From: an uncultured Clostridia bacterium
Lineage (GTDB): Bacteria > Bacillota > Clostridia > Oscillospirales > Acutalibacteraceae
Assembly (NCBI GenBank): GCA_944380675.1
Contig: CALWIH010000001.1
Coordinates: forward strand, 1 to 64,000
Length of the DNA stretch: 64,000 bases
Direction: 5' to 3'
The translations under genes were made by a program, and so were the position numbers. The notes below the pieces were generated by a model. That model was given only the letters and a program-made list of their open reading frames with translations. It made no database searches and was not told the DNA's origin. Positions within the stretch are counted from its first letter, which is position 1. Each line of letters begins with the position of its first letter. This document shows, piece by piece, positions 24,162 to 36,671 of this stretch.

Positions 24162-24195
24162 AAAAAAACAGAGGAGCCCCGAGCGGACTCCTCTG
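24162..24195 (-). terminator. Terminator of the V-type ATPase operon
   Basis: On the minus strand CAGAGGAG (24195-24188) pairs with 24176-24169 and is followed by seven U residues. It lies 16 bases after the stop of the D-subunit gene. Confidence 0.88.
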
Positions 24196-24211
24196 CGGGA
24201 AAACCGGTGTG

Positions 24212-24832
24212 TCAGCTGCTTTTCGCGTTCTTCTGGCTCTTGATGACCTTCAGCCGCGAGAACTCCTCGCGATCCTTCTCCTCGAGGGCGTCGGTGATGA
24301 ACTTCACCGTCTCCTCGAAGCGCGGGATCATGATGTTCTTGAGCGCGTTGGCGCGCTTCTGCGTCTTCTTGATGGCGTCCGCGAGGCGGTAGACGCTGTT
24401 CTCCACCTCGGCGAGCTCCGCCGTCAGGCGCTTGACCTCGTTGAACTGGGCGTACGCCTTGTCGAGCATCGAGTTCGTCGCCGAGAGGCCGTAGGGGACG
24501 GGGACGTCCTGCTCCGCGAGCGACACCATCGGGATCTCCACGCCCATCACGCTGCGGAAGGCGACGTTGAGATTGTTTTCGACCGGGACGGTGCGCGACA
24601 GCTCCTGGCAGATGCCGAGCGAGATGTTCGCCATCTGCAGCGCCTTGTACGCCTGCGCGTAGGTGGCGTCAATCCTGTCCTGAATGCTGGAAGCGCGATC
24701 GATGAGCGACGTCATTTCCCGGATCAGAATATTGCGCTTCCGGTCGAGCAGCTCGAAGCCTGTGCGGGAGAGCTCCAGCGATTTCTTCGCCGCCAGAAGA
24801 TTGCCCTTCGTCGGGACCATCTGCGCCGCCAT
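24212..24832 (-). CDS. ntpD: V-type ATP synthase subunit D
   Basis: A 206-residue coiled-coil subunit forming the central rotor shaft. It opens with MVPTKGNLLAAKKSLELSRTGFELLDRKRNILIREM, the conserved N-terminal helix, and ends with a long second helix (IKKTQKRANALKNIMIPRFEETVKFI). AAGGAGG precedes the ATG by nine bases. It is the last gene of the ATPase operon, three bases after the B-subunit stop. Confidence 0.95.
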   Translation of the reverse strand: MAAQMVPTKGNLLAAKKSLELSRTGFELLDRKRNILIREMTSLIDRASSIQDRIDATYAQAYKALQMANISLGICQELSRTVPVENNLNVAFRSVMGVEIPMVSLAEQDVPVPYGLSATNSMLDKAYAQFNEVKRLTAELAEVENSVYRLADAIKKTQKRANALKNIMIPRFEETVKFITDALEEKDREEFSRLKVIKSQKNAKSS

Positions 24833-24835
24833 GGC

Positions 24836-26224
24836 TTACGCCTCCTTCTGCCCGGGGCGGTAATACCGGTCGAGCAGCTTGTCGTCGACGCGGTCGAGCT
24901 CCTCGCGCGGCAGCGTTGAGAGCAGCCGCCAGCCGAGGTCGAGGCTTTCGCCAATCGAGCGGTTCTCATTCGCCCCCTGGCTGACGAATTGCCGCTCAAA
25001 CTGCCTGCCGAATTCGAGATACCTCTTGTCCGTGGGGGAAAGCTCCTCCTCGCCGATGACGGAGGCGAGCGAGCGCGCGTCCATCACCTTCGCGTACGAC
25101 GCGAACAGCTGGTTCGAGAGCGCAGAGTGATCCGCTCTCGTGTAGCCCTCGCCGATGCCGTCCTTCATCAGACGGGAAAGCGACGGCAGAATCGACACCG
25201 GCGGGTAAATGCCGGAGCCGTCGAGCGTGCGGTCGAGCACAATCTGCCCCTCCGTGATGTAGCCCGTCAGATCGGGGACAGGGTGCGTCACGTCGTCGTT
25301 CGGCATGGTCAGGATGGGCAGCTGCGTCACGGAGCCGGACTTGCCGCGCACCATGCCCGCGCGCTCGTAAAGCGAGGCAAGGTCGGAATAGAGGTAGCCC
25401 GGGAAGCCCTTTCTGCCCGGGATCTCGCCCTTGCTCGAGCTGAATTCACGCAGCGCCTCGGCGTACGACGTCATGTCCGTCATGATGACGAGGACGTGCA
25501 TCCCCTGTTCGAAGGCGAGATACTCGGCGGCGGTCAGCGCGCAGCGCGGCGTCAGGATGCGCTCGATGATCGGGTCGTTCGAGAGATTCAGGAACATGAC
25601 GACCTTCTGCAGCACGCCGGACTCGTCGAAGGAGCGGCGGAAGTATTCCGCGACGTCGTTCTTCGCGCCCATGGCCGCGAAGACAATGCAGAATTTGTCC
25701 TCGCCCTCGTCGCTGATGCGCGCCTGCCGGGCAATCTGCACGGCGAGCTCGTTGTGCTTCATGCCGGAGCCGGAGAAGATGGGCAGCTTCTGCCCGCGGA
25801 TCAGCGTCATGAGCGTGTCGATGGTCGAGATGCCGGTATTGATATAGTTTTTCGGATAGACGCGGGAGACCGGATTGATCGGCGTCCCGTTGATGTTGGC
25901 GCGCGCGGCGGGATAGATGTCGCCGAGGCCGTCGATCGGCCTGCCCGCGCCGTCGAAGACGCGCCCAAGAATCTCAGGAGAGAGGGACAGCTCCATCGGG
26001 TGGCCCTTGAAGCGGGTGCGCGTGTTGTCGAGCGAGATGCCGCGCGTCCCCTCGAACACCTGGATGACGACGCGCGAGCCCTCCATCTGCACGACGCGCC
26101 CCTGCCGGAGCGTGCCGTCGTCGAGGCGGATGTCGACGACCTCCTCGAAGGCCGCGCCCTCCACGTCGTCGAGGACGATCAGCGAGCCGTTGATCTCGCG
26201 CACGCCAAGGTAATCTATCAGCAT
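24836..26224 (-). CDS. ntpB: V-type ATP synthase subunit B
   Basis: A 462-residue non-catalytic regulatory subunit of the A3B3 head. It shows the N-terminal barrel, then [22 protein letters not shown] and a degenerate nucleotide loop [25 protein letters not shown], which lacks a Walker A lysine as expected for B. Later come [16 protein letters not shown] and [15 protein letters not shown]. The ATG at 26224 has AAGGAGGCG about eleven bases upstream; a longer reading overlaps subunit A. Confidence 0.95.
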   Translation of the reverse strand: MLIDYLGVREINGSLIVLDDVEGAAFEEVVDIRLDDGTLRQGRVVQMEGSRVVIQVFEGTRGISLDNTRTRFKGHPMELSLSPEILGRVFDGAGRPIDGLGDIYPAARANINGTPINPVSRVYPKNYINTGISTIDTLMTLIRGQKLPIFSGSGMKHNELAVQIARQARISDEGEDKFCIVFAAMGAKNDVAEYFRRSFDESGVLQKVVMFLNLSNDPIIERILTPRCALTAAEYLAFEQGMHVLVIMTDMTSYAEALREFSSSKGEIPGRKGFPGYLYSDLASLYERAGMVRGKSGSVTQLPILTMPNDDVTHPVPDLTGYITEGQIVLDRTLDGSGIYPPVSILPSLSRLMKDGIGEGYTRADHSALSNQLFASYAKVMDARSLASVIGEEELSPTDKRYLEFGRQFERQFVSQGANENRSIGESLDLGWRLLSTLPREELDRVDDKLLDRYYRPGQKEA

Positions 26225-26246
26225 AGGTTCATTCGCCTCCTTTGCG

Positions 26247-28013
26247 TCACGCCGAAACCAGCTCCGAGAGCAGCCGGTCGATCTCCTCAATGTAGCCGTC
26301 GAACAGGTCGAGGCGGTCGTTCGGGACGTCGTACTTCATCTTGACCAGCTTGTCGAACAGCCCCGTCTCAAGGATGCCCGAGATCGGCACGCTCGCGGAG
26401 ACGAGCTGCCTGGCCTTCCGGTACAGATGCAGGATGACGCGCATCATCTGCTTCTGCTTTTCCAGCGGGACGAACGTGTCGTCCTTGTGGAAGGCGTTCT
26501 GCTGCAAAAAGCCGACGCGGATGACGCGCGCCGTCTCGATGACGAGCTTCTGGTCGTCCGGCAGCACATCGGAGCCGATCAGCTTGACGATCTCCATCAG
26601 CTGGTTTTCCTCCTGCAACAGCCGGTTGATGCGGCGGCGGTACTTGAGAAAGTCCTCGCCGAGGTTTTTCGCGTACCACGGGTCGAGGTCGATGAAGTAT
26701 TCGCTGTAGCTCTGCGTCCAGTTGATCGCCGGGTAGTGGCGGGCGTACGCGAGAGCTTTGTCGAGCGCCCAGAAGCAGCGCGTGAAGCGCTTCGTGTTCT
26801 GCGTCACCGGCTCGGAGAAGTCGGAGCCCTGGGGCGAGACCGCCCCGATGATGGTGACGGAGCCGTCCGAGCCGTTCAGGTTCACGCACATCCCGGCGCG
26901 CTCATAGAACTCGGAAAGGCGGCTCGGCAGATAGGCGGGGAAGCCCTCCTCCGCCGGCATCTCCTCGAGGCGGCCGGAGATCTCGCGCAGCGCCTCCGCC
27001 CAGCGGGACGTCGAGTCCGCCATAATCGCGACGTGGTAGCCCATGTCGCGGTAGTATTCCGCGAGGGTGATGCCCGTGTAGATCGACGCCTCGCGCGCCG
27101 CCACAGGCATATTGCTCGTGTTCGCGATGAGCACGGTGCGGTCCGTCATCGGGCGTCCCGATTTCGGGTCGACGAGCTCGGAGAACTCGTCGAGCACCTG
27201 ACTCATCTCGTTGCCGCGCTCGCCGCAGCCGACGTAGATGATGATGTCGGCGTCGCACCATTTCGCGAGCTGGTGCTGCGTCATCGTCTTGCCCGTCCCG
27301 AAGCCGCCGGGGATGGCGGCCGCGCCGCCCTTGGCGATGGGGAAGAGGGTGTCGATGACGCGCTGCCCGGTGATGAGCGGCAGCGTCGTCTGGAGCCGCT
27401 CGGCGACGGGCCTCGGCGTGCGGATCGGCCAGCGCTGGCACAGCGTCAACTCATGCAGCCCGCCCTTTTTGTCGCGCAGCACGGCGACGGCGTCGTGCAC
27501 GCGGTACGCGCCGTCCGGCCGCACCGACTCGACGACGCCGGAAAGTCCCGGCGGCACCATGCAGCGGTGCTCGATGATGGGCGTCTCGGGGCAGACGGCG
27601 TAGATGTCGCCTCCCGTAAGCTCGTCGCCGGGCTTCACGCGCAGCGCGACGTTCCACTGCTTTTCCTCGTCGAGAGCGGAGACGCTGCTGCCGCGCGCGA
27701 TGAACGCGCCGCTGTTCTGCTCGATCGCCTTGAGCGGGCGCTCGATGCCGTCAAAAATATTGTCGAGGATACCCGGGCCGAGCGTCACGTTCAGCGGGCT
27801 TCCCGTGCCGGTGACGGGCTCTCCGGGACGCAGCCCGGTCGTCTCCTCGTACACCTGGATGGTGGTCAGTTCGCTCGTGATGCCGATGACCTCGCCGACG
27901 AGCCGCTCCTTCCCGACATAGACCATCTCCATCATGGAGAAGCTGTGGGATTCCCGGACGGTCACGACGGGGCCGTTGATCCCGTAAATCACATTCAAAT
28001 CGTTCATACGCAT
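26247..28013 (-). CDS. ntpA: V-type ATP synthase subunit A
   Basis: A 588-residue catalytic subunit. Visible are the N-terminal barrel ([15 protein letters not shown]), the family-specific insert region with [22 protein letters not shown], Walker [58 protein letters not shown] (conserved catalytic region) and [31 protein letters not shown]. It pumps ions at the cost of ATP or makes ATP from an ion gradient. The B gene begins 22 bases downstream. Confidence 0.97.
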   Translation of the reverse strand: MRMNDLNVIYGINGPVVTVRESHSFSMMEMVYVGKERLVGEVIGITSELTTIQVYEETTGLRPGEPVTGTGSPLNVTLGPGILDNIFDGIERPLKAIEQNSGAFIARGSSVSALDEEKQWNVALRVKPGDELTGGDIYAVCPETPIIEHRCMVPPGLSGVVESVRPDGAYRVHDAVAVLRDKKGGLHELTLCQRWPIRTPRPVAERLQTTLPLITGQRVIDTLFPIAKGGAAAIPGGFGTGKTMTQHQLAKWCDADIIIYVGCGERGNEMSQVLDEFSELVDPKSGRPMTDRTVLIANTSNMPVAAREASIYTGITLAEYYRDMGYHVAIMADSTSRWAEALREISGRLEEMPAEEGFPAYLPSRLSEFYERAGMCVNLNGSDGSVTIIGAVSPQGSDFSEPVTQNTKRFTRCFWALDKALAYARHYPAINWTQSYSEYFIDLDPWYAKNLGEDFLKYRRRINRLLQEENQLMEIVKLIGSDVLPDDQKLVIETARVIRVGFLQQNAFHKDDTFVPLEKQKQMMRVILHLYRKARQLVSASVPISGILETGLFDKLVKMKYDVPNDRLDLFDGYIEEIDRLLSELVSA

Positions 28014-28062
28014 CTGTCATCGCCTTCCTGAAGGGAATGCCCGAAGCGCTCCGGGCGAGGGG

Positions 28063-28680
28063 TCAGCCCACGGAGAGCCGGGACGTCTCCTCAAACCATT
28101 CCCGCTGGTTTTCCAGCAGGGCGTCAAGCGTCGAGTCGAGCTCGAGGTGCAGCGAGGCGCTTTCCGCCCGCAGCCCGCCGATCGCGATCGTCTCGTCCTC
28201 GGCAAAGCGGCACGGCGCGCCGAACGCCTTTTGAATCGCCGGCTCGAGGGGGGCGTCCTCCCGGCGCAGAAGAAACACAATGTCGTCCGGCAGGCCGCGG
28301 CCCGCCGCCCGGCTCTCGAACGCCTTCCGCGCGCGCCGCGCGAAGCGCTCGAGCATCGCGGGATAGCGTTCGCTCTCCGTCTCGCTTCGCAGAATGGCGG
28401 CGGCCTTCTCAAAGACCGCGGCGGTGATCCGCGCGCGCTTTTCGAGCAGGGCGCGCCTGCCCGCCATCTCGCGCTGCGCCATCTCCCGCGAGATGCGTCC
28501 GCGCATTTCGGCCATTTCCTTTTGTATCAGCTGGTAGGACTCGACAAGAACCTCGTTCTCCGCCTCCTGCAGCTCCTTTTTCTTGAAATCCGCCACCTCA
28601 TCCTCGATCTTCCGGCGCTGCTCGAGCGCGTAATGGTTGATCGCCTGATGAAACTTGGCGAGCTTTTCCTCGTTGGCCAT
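28063..28680 (-). CDS. ntpE: V-type ATP synthase subunit E
   Basis: A 205-residue peripheral-stalk subunit. The N-terminal half is a charged helix (EEKLAKFHQAINHYALEQRRKIEDEVADFKKKELQEAE) that pairs with subunit G; the C-terminal half is a small globular domain with GGLRAESASLHLELDSTLDALLE, which binds the head. The ATG at 28680 has GGGAGGG about ten bases upstream. It lies between F and A, and not next to K and C as in several other clostridial operons. Confidence 0.85.
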   Translation of the reverse strand: MANEEKLAKFHQAINHYALEQRRKIEDEVADFKKKELQEAENEVLVESYQLIQKEMAEMRGRISREMAQREMAGRRALLEKRARITAAVFEKAAAILRSETESERYPAMLERFARRARKAFESRAAGRGLPDDIVFLLRREDAPLEPAIQKAFGAPCRFAEDETIAIGGLRAESASLHLELDSTLDALLENQREWFEETSRLSVG

Positions 28681-28715
28681 ATGGGGAATCCCTCCCGTCT
28701 CCGCCACAGGCGGCG

Positions 28716-29024
28716 TTAGATTTTGACGCCGATTGCCTCGCGCACATAGCGGGAAATCGAGTCCTTCGTGCGCCCGTTCCCGTGCCGGTCGGGAATCTCC
28801 ACGATGAGGGGGCGCTTCTGGTTGAGCTTGAGATCGTACACCATGTCCGGGCAGAGCTGCAGGAGCGTTTCCGTGATGAGCACCACGGCGACGTCCTCCA
28901 TGGCCATCGCGGCGCGCAGAGCGTTCTCCACCTCGACGCGCTCGTGCACCACGACGCCCTCAATCCCGGCCAGGCGCATCCCGACCTGGGTGTCCACGTT
29001 GTCGCTGATCAGATAAAACCGCAT
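28716..29024 (-). CDS. ntpF: V-type ATP synthase subunit F
   Basis: A 102-residue central-stalk subunit with the short Rossmann-like fold of the family: MRFYLISDNVDTQVGMRLAGIEGVV, then AMAMEDVAVVLITETL and a C-terminal RPLIVEIPDRHG. It binds subunit D and couples the rotor to the head. Confidence 0.88.
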   Translation of the reverse strand: MRFYLISDNVDTQVGMRLAGIEGVVVHERVEVENALRAAMAMEDVAVVLITETLLQLCPDMVYDLKLNQKRPLIVEIPDRHGNGRTKDSISRYVREAIGVKI

Positions 29025-29061
29025 CGCGTGTTCCGCCTTTCCAGGGAAGCCGGACGCGCCG

Positions 29062-31516
<2,455 letters not shown>

Positions 31517-31530
31517 ACAATCGCCTCCCT

Positions 31531-32583
31531 TCAAAAATCAACTACGGTAAGCATACTTTTGATTTCCTCCGGAGCCAGCTGGTAGCGGATGCCCTCGACG
31601 ATGGTGATGAGGTCGCCGATCTCGATCTCCTTGAGGAAAATATAGCTGATGAGCACAACGCTCGGGTGAGTGGAAAACCGGATGTCGCGGCGGCAGACGT
31701 CGTACTTCGTCCGGTTCATGAGCTGCTCGGCGTACGCGTACGAGCCCTGCGCCCTGACAAAGTACCGCCCGAGCGGCGTTTTCCGCATGATGGCGGTGAC
31801 CTCCTCCCGGGTGTGAGCCTCGAGCAGCGCGTTCAGATGCCGGTCGTGCAGCTGCCCGAAGGGGAGAAGGGAGCTGCGCACGACGTCGGTCTCCTCACGG
31901 TGGATAAAACGAAGCCGCATGATGCGCAGGACGTTCTGCAGGTCGATATAGGACTCGAACATCTGCCTGAGCTGCGCCGCCGTTTCGCCGCGCGTGTGCT
32001 TTCGGATGACGTCGAACACCTCGCCGTACAGATACGAGTACAGCGCGTTCTCGATCCCCGTGTACGCGAGCGGCACGCCCGGCGCGGGGCGGAAGCGCTC
32101 AAGCGGCTTTCGGTACGGCGTGTGGCTCACCGCGAGGAGCAGATCGTCGTAGCTGCGGATGTGCGAAAGCGCCGCTAGATTCAGCCTGGTGTGCGCCGTC
32201 AGATAGGACGGCAGCGCGAACAGGTACTCCTCGGGGACGTCGCCGCCGAGCAGGACGAGGCTGTGCAGGATCTGCTCGATCTCGCTTCGGGATATCAGAT
32301 ATTTGGCGAAGTGCTCGCCGATCGTTACCTCGTAGCGGCACAGCGCCGAGCTGTCTTCAAACAGCTTCTGCCGGAGCTTGACCTCGAGCTGGCCGCGGTG
32401 AATGTCGTTTTCGTTGACCCCCGCGAGGATGGAGCCGTAATCCGTCTGATTCTTGAGATACGCCGCGATCTCGCCGACCGTGCGGCAGGCGAGAAGGTTG
32501 CGGTAATGCTCCGGCGTCAGCCGCCTTCCGTACATGGCGCGCGCCTTCGCGAGAATCACATTGGAGGAATAGGTGGGAAGCAT
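31531..32583 (-). CDS. ntpC: V-type ATP synthase subunit C
   Basis: A 350-residue subunit linking the central shaft to the K ring. It shows the family pattern of three similar helical repeats: an N-terminal SSNVILAKARAMYGRRLTPEHYRNLLACRTV, a central ENALYSYLYGEVFDVIRKHT, and a C-terminal SYIFLKEIEIGDLITIVEGIRYQL. In this operon it stands second, before I, and is separated from I by 14 bases. Confidence 0.9.
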   Translation of the reverse strand: MLPTYSSNVILAKARAMYGRRLTPEHYRNLLACRTVGEIAAYLKNQTDYGSILAGVNENDIHRGQLEVKLRQKLFEDSSALCRYEVTIGEHFAKYLISRSEIEQILHSLVLLGGDVPEEYLFALPSYLTAHTRLNLAALSHIRSYDDLLLAVSHTPYRKPLERFRPAPGVPLAYTGIENALYSYLYGEVFDVIRKHTRGETAAQLRQMFESYIDLQNVLRIMRLRFIHREETDVVRSSLLPFGQLHDRHLNALLEAHTREEVTAIMRKTPLGRYFVRAQGSYAYAEQLMNRTKYDVCRRDIRFSTHPSVVLISYIFLKEIEIGDLITIVEGIRYQLAPEEIKSMLTVVDF

Positions 32584-32619
32584 GAGCGATGCCGCCTTTC
32601 CGGATTGGGCCGGGGCTTG

Positions 32620-32931
32620 TCAGCCCTCGAGCACCCGTCTGGCAAGCTCAGCGGCCCAGCGCTCGCCGTTTTCGGCGAACTGCGCGTCGAGCTTGGCGGA
32701 AATCTCGCTCTGTCTGGCCTGTACGGTCTGCCAGACCTTCTCCGCAGCCTCGCGTTCCTGCGGCTCGTTGAGCGCAATCCGCTCGCGGGCCTTTTTCAGA
32801 TATTCCTCGCGGATCTGCTCGCGCTTCTCCGCGACCTCCTTTTCGGAATGGAGCTTCTCCTGCTGCGCCGCGTCGGTGATCTCTCTGGCCTTGCGGTCCA
32901 TATCGACGATTTCCCTGATCATATTCTGCAT
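32620..32931 (-). CDS. V-type ATP synthase subunit G/H-like stalk protein
   Basis: A 103-residue, almost wholly helical and charged protein (IVDMDRKAREITDAAQQEKLHSEKEVAEKREQIREEYLKKARERI...), as expected for the G/H subunit that winds around subunit E in the peripheral stalk. Position as first gene of the ATPase operon supports this. Sequence in this family is poorly conserved, so the assignment rests on composition and context. AAAGGAGG lies about 12 bases before the ATG and can be paired in the leader. Confidence 0.75.
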   Translation of the reverse strand: MQNMIREIVDMDRKAREITDAAQQEKLHSEKEVAEKREQIREEYLKKARERIALNEPQEREAAEKVWQTVQARQSEISAKLDAQFAENGERWAAELARRVLEG

Positions 32932-32934
32932 ATT

Positions 32935-32995
32935 GGCAGCGAGCCTCCTTTCAGAAGGAGAGGGCTGTGCCGGAAGGCTCCGGCCGCGCCTCTCC
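32935..32995 (-). promoter_or_regulatory. Hairpins in the leader of the V-type ATPase operon
   Basis: On the minus strand a hairpin with arms GGAGAGG/CCTCTCC and inner GCCGGA/TCCGGC (32995-32957) is followed by CTCCTT-CTG-AAGGAG, whose right arm overlaps the ribosome site of the G-subunit gene. The left arm of the second hairpin shares bases with the right arm of the first, so the two could be mutually exclusive. Confidence 0.4.
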
Positions 32996-33040
32996 GCTTC
33001 GGCGAGGATAGTATGCCCCGGTTTTTCCGCCGGGGAGCCG

Positions 33041-34399
33041 TCAGTTCTTCAGGCTCTGCATCGGAGCGGGAATCCGCCCGCCGCGGCGGATGAACTTTGC
33101 CGGGGAATAGCGGTTGACTTCCATGATGGGGCCGCCGCCGAGCAGACCGCCGAAGCTCAGCTCCTCGCCGGCCTTCTTCCCGATGGCCGGGATGACGCGC
33201 ACGGCGGTCGTCTTCGAGTTGACCATGCCGATCGCCGCCTCGTCGGCGATGATGGCGGAAATGATCTCCGCGGGCGTGTCGCCGGGAATGTTGATCATGT
33301 CGAGGCCGACGGAGCAGACCGCCGTCATCGCCTCGAGCTTCGTGAGCGTCAAAGCGCCTTCGCGGGCGGCGCGGATCATGCCCGCGTCCTCCGTGACCGG
33401 TATGAACGCGCCCGAGAGGCCGCCGACGTGCGAGGAGGCCATGACGCCGCCCTTCTTGACCGCGTCGTTGAGCAGGGCAAGGCAGGCCGTGGTGCCGTGC
33501 GCGCCGCAGCGCTCCAGACCCATCTCCTCAAGGATGTGCGCCACGCTGTCGCCGACGGCGGGCGTCGGGGCGAGGGAGAGGTCGACGATGCCGAACGGCA
33601 CGCACAGGCGGCGCGACGCCTCCTGCGCGACAAGCTGGCCCATGCGGGTGATTTTGAACGCCGTCTTCTTCACGATGTCCGCCACCGCCGTGATGTCGCA
33701 GTCGCCCGCCTTCGCGAGCGCGGCGCGCACGACGCCGGGGCCGGAAACGCCGACGTTGATGACGCAGTCGGGCTCGCCGGGGCCGTGGAACGCGCCCGCC
33801 ATGAACGGGTTGTCCTCCGGCGCGTTGCAGAAGACGACAAGCTTCGCCGCGCCGATGCAGTCGCGGTCCGCCGTGGCCTTCGCCGTCTCGAGAACAATCT
33901 GGCCCATGCGGTCGACGGCGTCCATATTGATGCCGGATTTCGTCGTGCCGATGTTGACGGACGAGCAGACGAGCTCCGTCTCGGCGAGCGCCTGCGGGAT
34001 GCTGCGCATCAGCGCATAGTCGCCGGGGCCGAAGCCCTTGTGCACGAGCGCGCTGTAGCCGCCGATGAAGTTGACGCCGACGGTGCGCGCCGCGCGGTCG
34101 AGCGCCTTCGCGTACCGGATCGGGTCAGAGCCCGGGCAGGCGCCCGCGATCATCGCGATAGGCGTTACGGAGATGCGCTTGTTGATGATCGGAATGCCGT
34201 AATCCTTGCTGATGTCCTCGCCCGTCCTGACAAGGTATCCGGCATAGCGGCAGATTTTATCGTAGATCTTGACGCACGCCTTTTCCGCGTCGCTGTCTAC
34301 GCAGTCGAGCAGAGAGATGCCCATCGTGATGGTGCGCACGTCGAGGTTTTCGTTGTCGATCATATTGATCGTTTCGAGAATGTCATGGGAGTTTATCAA
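33041..34399 (-). CDS. UPF0210 (DUF711) family protein
   Basis: A 452-residue member of UPF0210, sometimes called the PFL family because of distant likeness to pyruvate formate-lyase folds. It shows family stretches [50 protein letters not shown], in part [24 protein letters not shown], and [20 protein letters not shown]. No glycyl-radical loop is seen. The start appears to be TTG at 34399 with AAGGAG nine bases upstream. The ACT-domain gene directly upstream is its usual neighbour in many genomes. Function unknown; a regulatory or metabolic role with the ACT protein is inferred. Confidence 0.88.
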   Translation of the reverse strand: MINSHDILETINMIDNENLDVRTITMGISLLDCVDSDAEKACVKIYDKICRYAGYLVRTGEDISKDYGIPIINKRISVTPIAMIAGACPGSDPIRYAKALDRAARTVGVNFIGGYSALVHKGFGPGDYALMRSIPQALAETELVCSSVNIGTTKSGINMDAVDRMGQIVLETAKATADRDCIGAAKLVVFCNAPEDNPFMAGAFHGPGEPDCVINVGVSGPGVVRAALAKAGDCDITAVADIVKKTAFKITRMGQLVAQEASRRLCVPFGIVDLSLAPTPAVGDSVAHILEEMGLERCGAHGTTACLALLNDAVKKGGVMASSHVGGLSGAFIPVTEDAGMIRAAREGALTLTKLEAMTAVCSVGLDMINIPGDTPAEIISAIIADEAAIGMVNSKTTAVRVIPAIGKKAGEELSFGGLLGGGPIMEVNRYSPAKFIRRGGRIPAPMQSLKN

Positions 34400-34435
34400 G
34401 ACAAAACACTCCTTCGGAGAGATTGGGGGAAGGCG

Positions 34436-34705
34436 TCAGACATGATGCATACTGTTGAAAATATCCTCGTGCATCACATGGATGGTCAGACCCATTTCGC
34501 TGCCGAGCGCCGTCAGGCAGTCCGAGAGCTCGCTGAACGGAACGCTGCACTTTGAAATGTCGACCATCATGATCATCGCGAACAGCTCCTGCAGAACGGA
34601 CTGGGTGACCTCCACCACATTGACGTTGTGCTCGGCGCAGATTGTGGAAACGCGGGCAAGAATACCGACCATATCCTTGCCGATAACGGTAATGACAGCT
34701 TGCAT
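34436..34705 (-). CDS. ACT domain protein, UPF0237 family
   Basis: An 89-residue protein that is a single ACT domain (MQAVITVIGKDMVGILARVSTICAEHNVNVVEVTQSV), a fold that usually binds amino acids. The ATG at 34705 has GGAGG eight bases upstream; a longer form would lose that site. It is paired with UPF0210, 36 bases apart, and is transcribed from a strong promoter at 34803-34775. A ligand has not been established. Confidence 0.9.
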   Translation of the reverse strand: MQAVITVIGKDMVGILARVSTICAEHNVNVVEVTQSVLQELFAMIMMVDISKCSVPFSELSDCLTALGSEMGLTIHVMHEDIFNSMHHV

Positions 34706-34774
34706 ACAGAATACCTCCAAAAGCGATTGATTGGGTGGCGCTCCGGGTCGATCCGCCCCGGAAAATACACCGTT

Positions 34775-34803
34775 ATTATGTTCCTTTTTCGAAAGAATGT
34801 CAA
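34775..34803 (-). promoter_or_regulatory. SigA-type promoter of the ACT-UPF0210 (and perhaps ATPase) unit
   Basis: On the minus strand perfect TTGACA (34803-34798), 17 bases, CATAAT (34780-34775). No strong terminator or good promoter is seen between UPF0210 and the ATPase genes, so this could drive all eleven genes. Confidence 0.85.
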
Positions 34804-34895
34804 CAGAAAAGAGACGCGGAAAAGGGCTTCTCCTGCCCTGCGGCGGCGCATCCCGCTCCGTTTGGCCGGAAATTTGACGGAATAGCCGCGGAAGG

Positions 34896-34931
34896 TTGCA
34901 AAAAACGCGAGGATTCGGTATACTGATACCA
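34896..34931 (+). promoter_or_regulatory. Promoter of the Lrp-aminotransferase operon with palindrome
   Basis: TTGCAA (34896-34901), 17 bases, TATACT (34919-34924). The inverted repeat GGTAT-ACTG-ATACC (34918-34931) lies on the -10 box and could be a site for the Lrp-type protein encoded downstream. Confidence 0.7.
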
Positions 34932-34990
34932 TACGCACCTTCGGGAGGGCGGCGGCAAACGCGCCGTGAAACCGCCGGACGGGGTGAAGC

Positions 34991-35503
34991 ATGAGTGAAA
35001 AAGGAGTGTGTCTGAGAATGGATAAATTACTCGAATTGCTGCAGGAAAACGCGCGCATGAGCTGCGAGCAGCTCGCCGTGATGCTCGGCAGAACGCCGGA
35101 GGAGGTCGCCGCGCAGATTGACGAATACGAGAAGTCCGGCGTCATTCGCGGCTACCATGCCCTTATCAACTGGGAAAAGGCGGACGCGAACCACGCTTCC
35201 GCTCTCATCGAGCTGCGCGTCACGCCGAAGCGCGACAAGGGCTTCGACGAGATTGCCGACAAGATCATGCAGTTTGAGGAGGTCGAGAGCGTCTATCTGA
35301 TGTCGGGCGGCTTCGATCTCGCCGTGCGCGTCAACGCCGCCACGATGCAGGACATCGCCCTTTTCGTGGCGAAGCGCCTGGCTCCTCTCGACTCGGTGCT
35401 GTCGACGGCGACGCACTTCATTTTAACCCGCTACAAGGACGGCGGCGTGGTGCTCAATCCCGAGGATGAGCGCGACGAGAGGAGGACCGTGCTCTGTGAT
35501 TGA
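34991..35503 (+). CDS. Lrp/AsnC-family transcriptional regulator
   Basis: A 170-residue regulator with an N-terminal winged helix (LLELLQENARMSCEQLAVMLGRTPEEVAAQIDEYEKSGVIRGYHALINW) and a C-terminal RAM/ACT-like ligand domain (ASALIELRVTPKRDKGFDEIADKIMQFEEVESVYLMSGGFDLAVRV). A second ATG at 35027 is a possible start and fits family length slightly better. Its stop overlaps the aminotransferase start by a few bases, a frequent pairing of an Lrp protein with an aminotransferase it controls in response to amino acids. Confidence 0.88.
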   Translation: MSEKGVCLRMDKLLELLQENARMSCEQLAVMLGRTPEEVAAQIDEYEKSGVIRGYHALINWEKADANHASALIELRVTPKRDKGFDEIADKIMQFEEVESVYLMSGGFDLAVRVNAATMQDIALFVAKRLAPLDSVLSTATHFILTRYKDGGVVLNPEDERDERRTVLCD

Positions 35504-36671
35504 TTACCGGCAGAAAATGAATCCGGCCATTCTGGAGATTGCCCCCTCCGGGATCCGGAAATTCTTCGACATCGCCAACGAGATGAAGGACGTCATCTCC
35601 CTCTCGATCGGCGAGCCCGATTTCGTCACGCCCTGGCACGTCAGGCAGGAGGGCATCCGCTCGCTTGAGGACGGCAAAACGTGGTACAGCCCGAACCGCG
35701 GCTTTTCCGAGCTGCGCGAGGAGATCTGCCGCTGGCTCAAGCGCCATTATCATGTCGAATATCATCCCGATACGGAGCTGCTTGTCACCGTCGGCGGCAG
35801 CGAGGCCATCGATCTGTGCTTCCGCACGCTGCTCGCTCCCGGCGACGAGGTGCTTATCCCGCAGCCGAGCTTTGTCTGCTACGGCCCCCTGACCGCCATG
35901 GCGGGCGGCGTCCCGGTCTACATCGAGACGAAGGCGGAAAACCGCTTTCGTCTGACGCCCGAGGAGATCGAGGAGAAGCTTGCGCCCCGCACGAAGCTTC
36001 TCGTGCTCCCGTTCCCGAACAATCCGACGGGCGCCGTCATGCGCCGCGCCGATCTGGAGGCGGTCGCCGAGGTGGTGAAAAAGCACGACCTGCTCGTCCT
36101 CTCCGACGAGATCTACAGCGAGCTGACGTACGGCGGGACGCCCCACGTCTGCTTCTCCGAGATCGACGGCATGATGGAGCGCACCGTCGTCGTCAACGGC
36201 TTTTCGAAGGCCTTCGCCATGACAGGCTGGCGTCTCGGCTATGTGGCCGGCCCCTCCGCTCTCGTGGCACAGATGACGAAGCTGCACCAGTACGGTATCA
36301 TGTGCTCGCCGACGACGGCGCAGTATGCCGCTATCGAGGCGCTCAAAAACGGCGACGCCGACATCGTCAATATGCGCACCCAGTATGATATGCGCCGCCG
36401 CCTCATCGTCGACGGCTTCAACCGCATGGGTCTGACCTGCTTCGAGCCGGAGGGCGCGTTCTACGTCTTCCCGTGCATCCGCAGCACCGGCCTGTCGAGC
36501 GAGGAATTCTGCGAGCGTCTCATCTATCAGGAGCACGTCGCGGTCGTGCCCGGTCCGGCCTTCGGCGCGTGCGGCGAGGGCTTCGTCCGCGTGTCCTACT
36601 CGTATTCCATCAAACATATCACGGAGGCGCTGCGCCGCATCGAGCACTTCCTCGAGGGACTTCAGAAATGA
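35496..36671 (+). CDS. Pyridoxal-phosphate aminotransferase, class I/II
   Basis: A 391-residue aminotransferase. Key segments are ISLSIGEPDFVTPWHV (about residues 31-46), KTWYSPNRGFSELREEI, LPFPNNPTGAV, LVLSDEIYSELTYGG (cofactor-binding Asp and Tyr) and VNGFSKAFAMTGWRLGYVAG with the Schiff-base Lys. The start is GTG at 35496, eleven bases after GGAGG and inside the end of the Lrp gene. It is likely an aromatic or alanine/aspartate-type transaminase of the PatA group; the substrate cannot be read from sequence. It overlaps the DUF362 gene by four bases (ATGA). Confidence 0.9.
   Translation: MIDYRQKMNPAILEIAPSGIRKFFDIANEMKDVISLSIGEPDFVTPWHVRQEGIRSLEDGKTWYSPNRGFSELREEICRWLKRHYHVEYHPDTELLVTVGGSEAIDLCFRTLLAPGDEVLIPQPSFVCYGPLTAMAGGVPVYIETKAENRFRLTPEEIEEKLAPRTKLLVLPFPNNPTGAVMRRADLEAVAEVVKKHDLLVLSDEIYSELTYGGTPHVCFSEIDGMMERTVVVNGFSKAFAMTGWRLGYVAGPSALVAQMTKLHQYGIMCSPTTAQYAAIEALKNGDADIVNMRTQYDMRRRLIVDGFNRMGLTCFEPEGAFYVFPCIRSTGLSSEEFCERLIYQEHVAVVPGPAFGACGEGFVRVSYSYSIKHITEALRRIEHFLEGLQK

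Noticed and set aside
26427-28031. 534-codon frame opposite the V-type A subunit
   Set aside because: Antisense shadow without motifs; the A subunit is complete on the other strand.
32998-33035. SigA promoter directly before the V-type ATPase genes
   Set aside because: TACTAT-like and TGACGG-like boxes exist on the minus strand but are about 24 bases apart, too far for a promoter.
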